The translations under genes were made by a program, and so were the position numbers. Below, one piece after another: positions 6,743-7,354 of a stretch of DNA of 7,354 nt. Origin of the DNA: Paracoccus sp. (in: a-proteobacteria) (lineage in GTDB: Bacteria > Pseudomonadota > Alphaproteobacteria > Rhodobacterales > Rhodobacteraceae); the NCBI GenBank assembly GCA_031178645.1, contig JAPSIP010000035.1, positions 1 to 7,354 on the forward strand, written 5' to 3'. The notes under the pieces were generated by a model. That model worked only from the letters and a program-made list of their open reading frames with translations. It was not told the origin of the DNA and did no database searches. Every line of letters begins with the position of its first letter. Within the stretch, counting starts at the first letter, position 1.

Positions 6743-7354
6743 TCAGGGTTGCCAGGTCAGGAAGTTCGCGATCAGCCGCAGTCCGACGGCCTGCGACTTT
6801 TCGGGGTGGAACTGCGTCCCCACGATGTTGTCGCGTCCGATCACCGCGGTGACGGGGCCGCCATAATCCACATGCGCCAGCAGATGCGCGGGGTCAGCCA
6901 CCTTGAACTGCCAGCTATGCACGAAATAGGCGTGATCCCCCGTCGCGATCCCTGCAAGCAGCGGGTGCGGTCTGTCGATCACCAGGTCGTTCCAGCCCAT
7001 GTGCGGCACCTTCAGGCCCGGCGAGGCGATGGCCTGGACCTCTCCTTTGATCCAATCCAGCCCGGCGGTCTGCCGATATTCGTGCCCGGTTGTTGCCAGC
7101 ATCTGCATTCCCACGCAAATGCCCATGAAGGGCACACCGCGCCCCAGCACCGCCTCGCGCAGCGCCTCGGCCATGCCATCCACTTCTCCAAGGGCGGTGC
7201 GGCAGGCGGGGAAGGCGCCGTCGCCCGGCAGCACGATGCGGTCGGCGCGGGCCGCGACCTGCGGGTCCGAGGTCGCGACGATCTCGGCCCCCACGTCACG
7301 CCCCATAAGCTGGAAGGCCTTTTCGGCGGAATGCAGGTTTCCGCTGTCATAGTC
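6743..7354 (-). CDS. hisH: Imidazole glycerol phosphate synthase subunit HisH, missing the first few codons
   Basis: Glutaminase subunit that supplies ammonia to HisF for making imidazole glycerol phosphate and AICAR in histidine synthesis. The frame is open to the right edge. It encodes DYDSGNLHSAEKAF upstream of the internal Met at 7306, which is the conserved HisH N-terminus, so only a handful of residues lie outside the window. Visible class I glutamine amidotransferase motifs, numbered from the edge, are the oxyanion segment LPGDGAFP, the nucleophile elbow MGICVGMQML with Cys80, KVPHMGWNDL, AYFVHSW, and QFHPEKSQ with His183 and Glu185 completing the triad. Length (203 visible residues) is normal for the family. 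The expected his-operon partner hisA does not follow: a Hint gene with its own regulatory box comes next. hisH is therefore the end of its transcription unit here, or the operon has been interrupted. I see no convincing terminator hairpin after the stop. Confidence 0.95.
   Translation of the reverse strand, partial: DYDSGNLHSAEKAFQLMGRDVGAEIVATSDPQVAARADRIVLPGDGAFPACRTALGEVDGMAEALREAVLGRGVPFMGICVGMQMLATTGHEYRQTAGLDWIKGEVQAIASPGLKVPHMGWNDLVIDRPHPLLAGIATGDHAYFVHSWQFKVADPAHLLAHVDYGGPVTAVIGRDNIVGTQFHPEKSQAVGLRLIANFLTWQP

Overview
The window is high-GC DNA with tightly packed genes. It reads as chromosome of an alphaproteobacterium in the Rhodobacteraceae, most likely Paracoccus or a close relative. 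The evidence is the Rhodobacter-type gene transfer agent (GTA) tail genes at the left edge, a Hint_2-type protein of a kind common in this family, a palindromic CtrA box, and the protein sequences of CysE, PyrD and HisH. The genus is inferred from family resemblance, not from a database match.

Layout, left to right. (1) Positions 1-1446, plus strand: the C-terminal part of the GTA baseplate hub / host-specificity protein, then a DUF2793 protein with a strong ribosome binding site whose start overlaps the end of the hub gene. These two look like the distal end of the GTA structural cluster, i.e. tail tip and tail fibre. (2) Positions 1513-2343, plus: serine O-acetyltransferase (cysE). It converges on a minus-strand pair (2340-3730) in which a small DUF952 gene is followed by class 2 dihydroorotate dehydrogenase (pyrD). 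cysE and pyrD end inside the same TTAA tetranucleotide. DUF952 and pyrD are joined by an ATGA overlap. (3) Positions 3848-5449, plus: a secreted metallophosphatase/5'-nucleotidase, divergent from the DUF952-pyrD pair across a short promoter region. (4) Positions 5477-6619, minus: a 380-residue protein with a central to C-terminal Hint domain. (5) Positions 6743-7354, minus: hisH, missing only its first few codons beyond the right edge.

Most genes are housekeeping: cysteine, pyrimidine and histidine biosynthesis plus nucleotide salvage. The 5'-nucleotidase and pyrD are both connected with pyrimidine/nucleotide supply, but they are divergent and need not be co-regulated. The most interesting signal is a perfect 17-bp inverted repeat at 6710-6726. 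It fits the full CtrA site TTAA-N7-TTAAC and sits about 90 bp upstream of the Hint gene. CtrA is the cell-cycle/motility/GTA regulator of these bacteria, so the Hint gene is a candidate CtrA-regulon member of unknown function, in the same neighbourhood as GTA tail genes.

I see no tRNA, rRNA, CRISPR array, insertion sequence or phage attachment site. No gene-free stretch exceeds about 125 bases.
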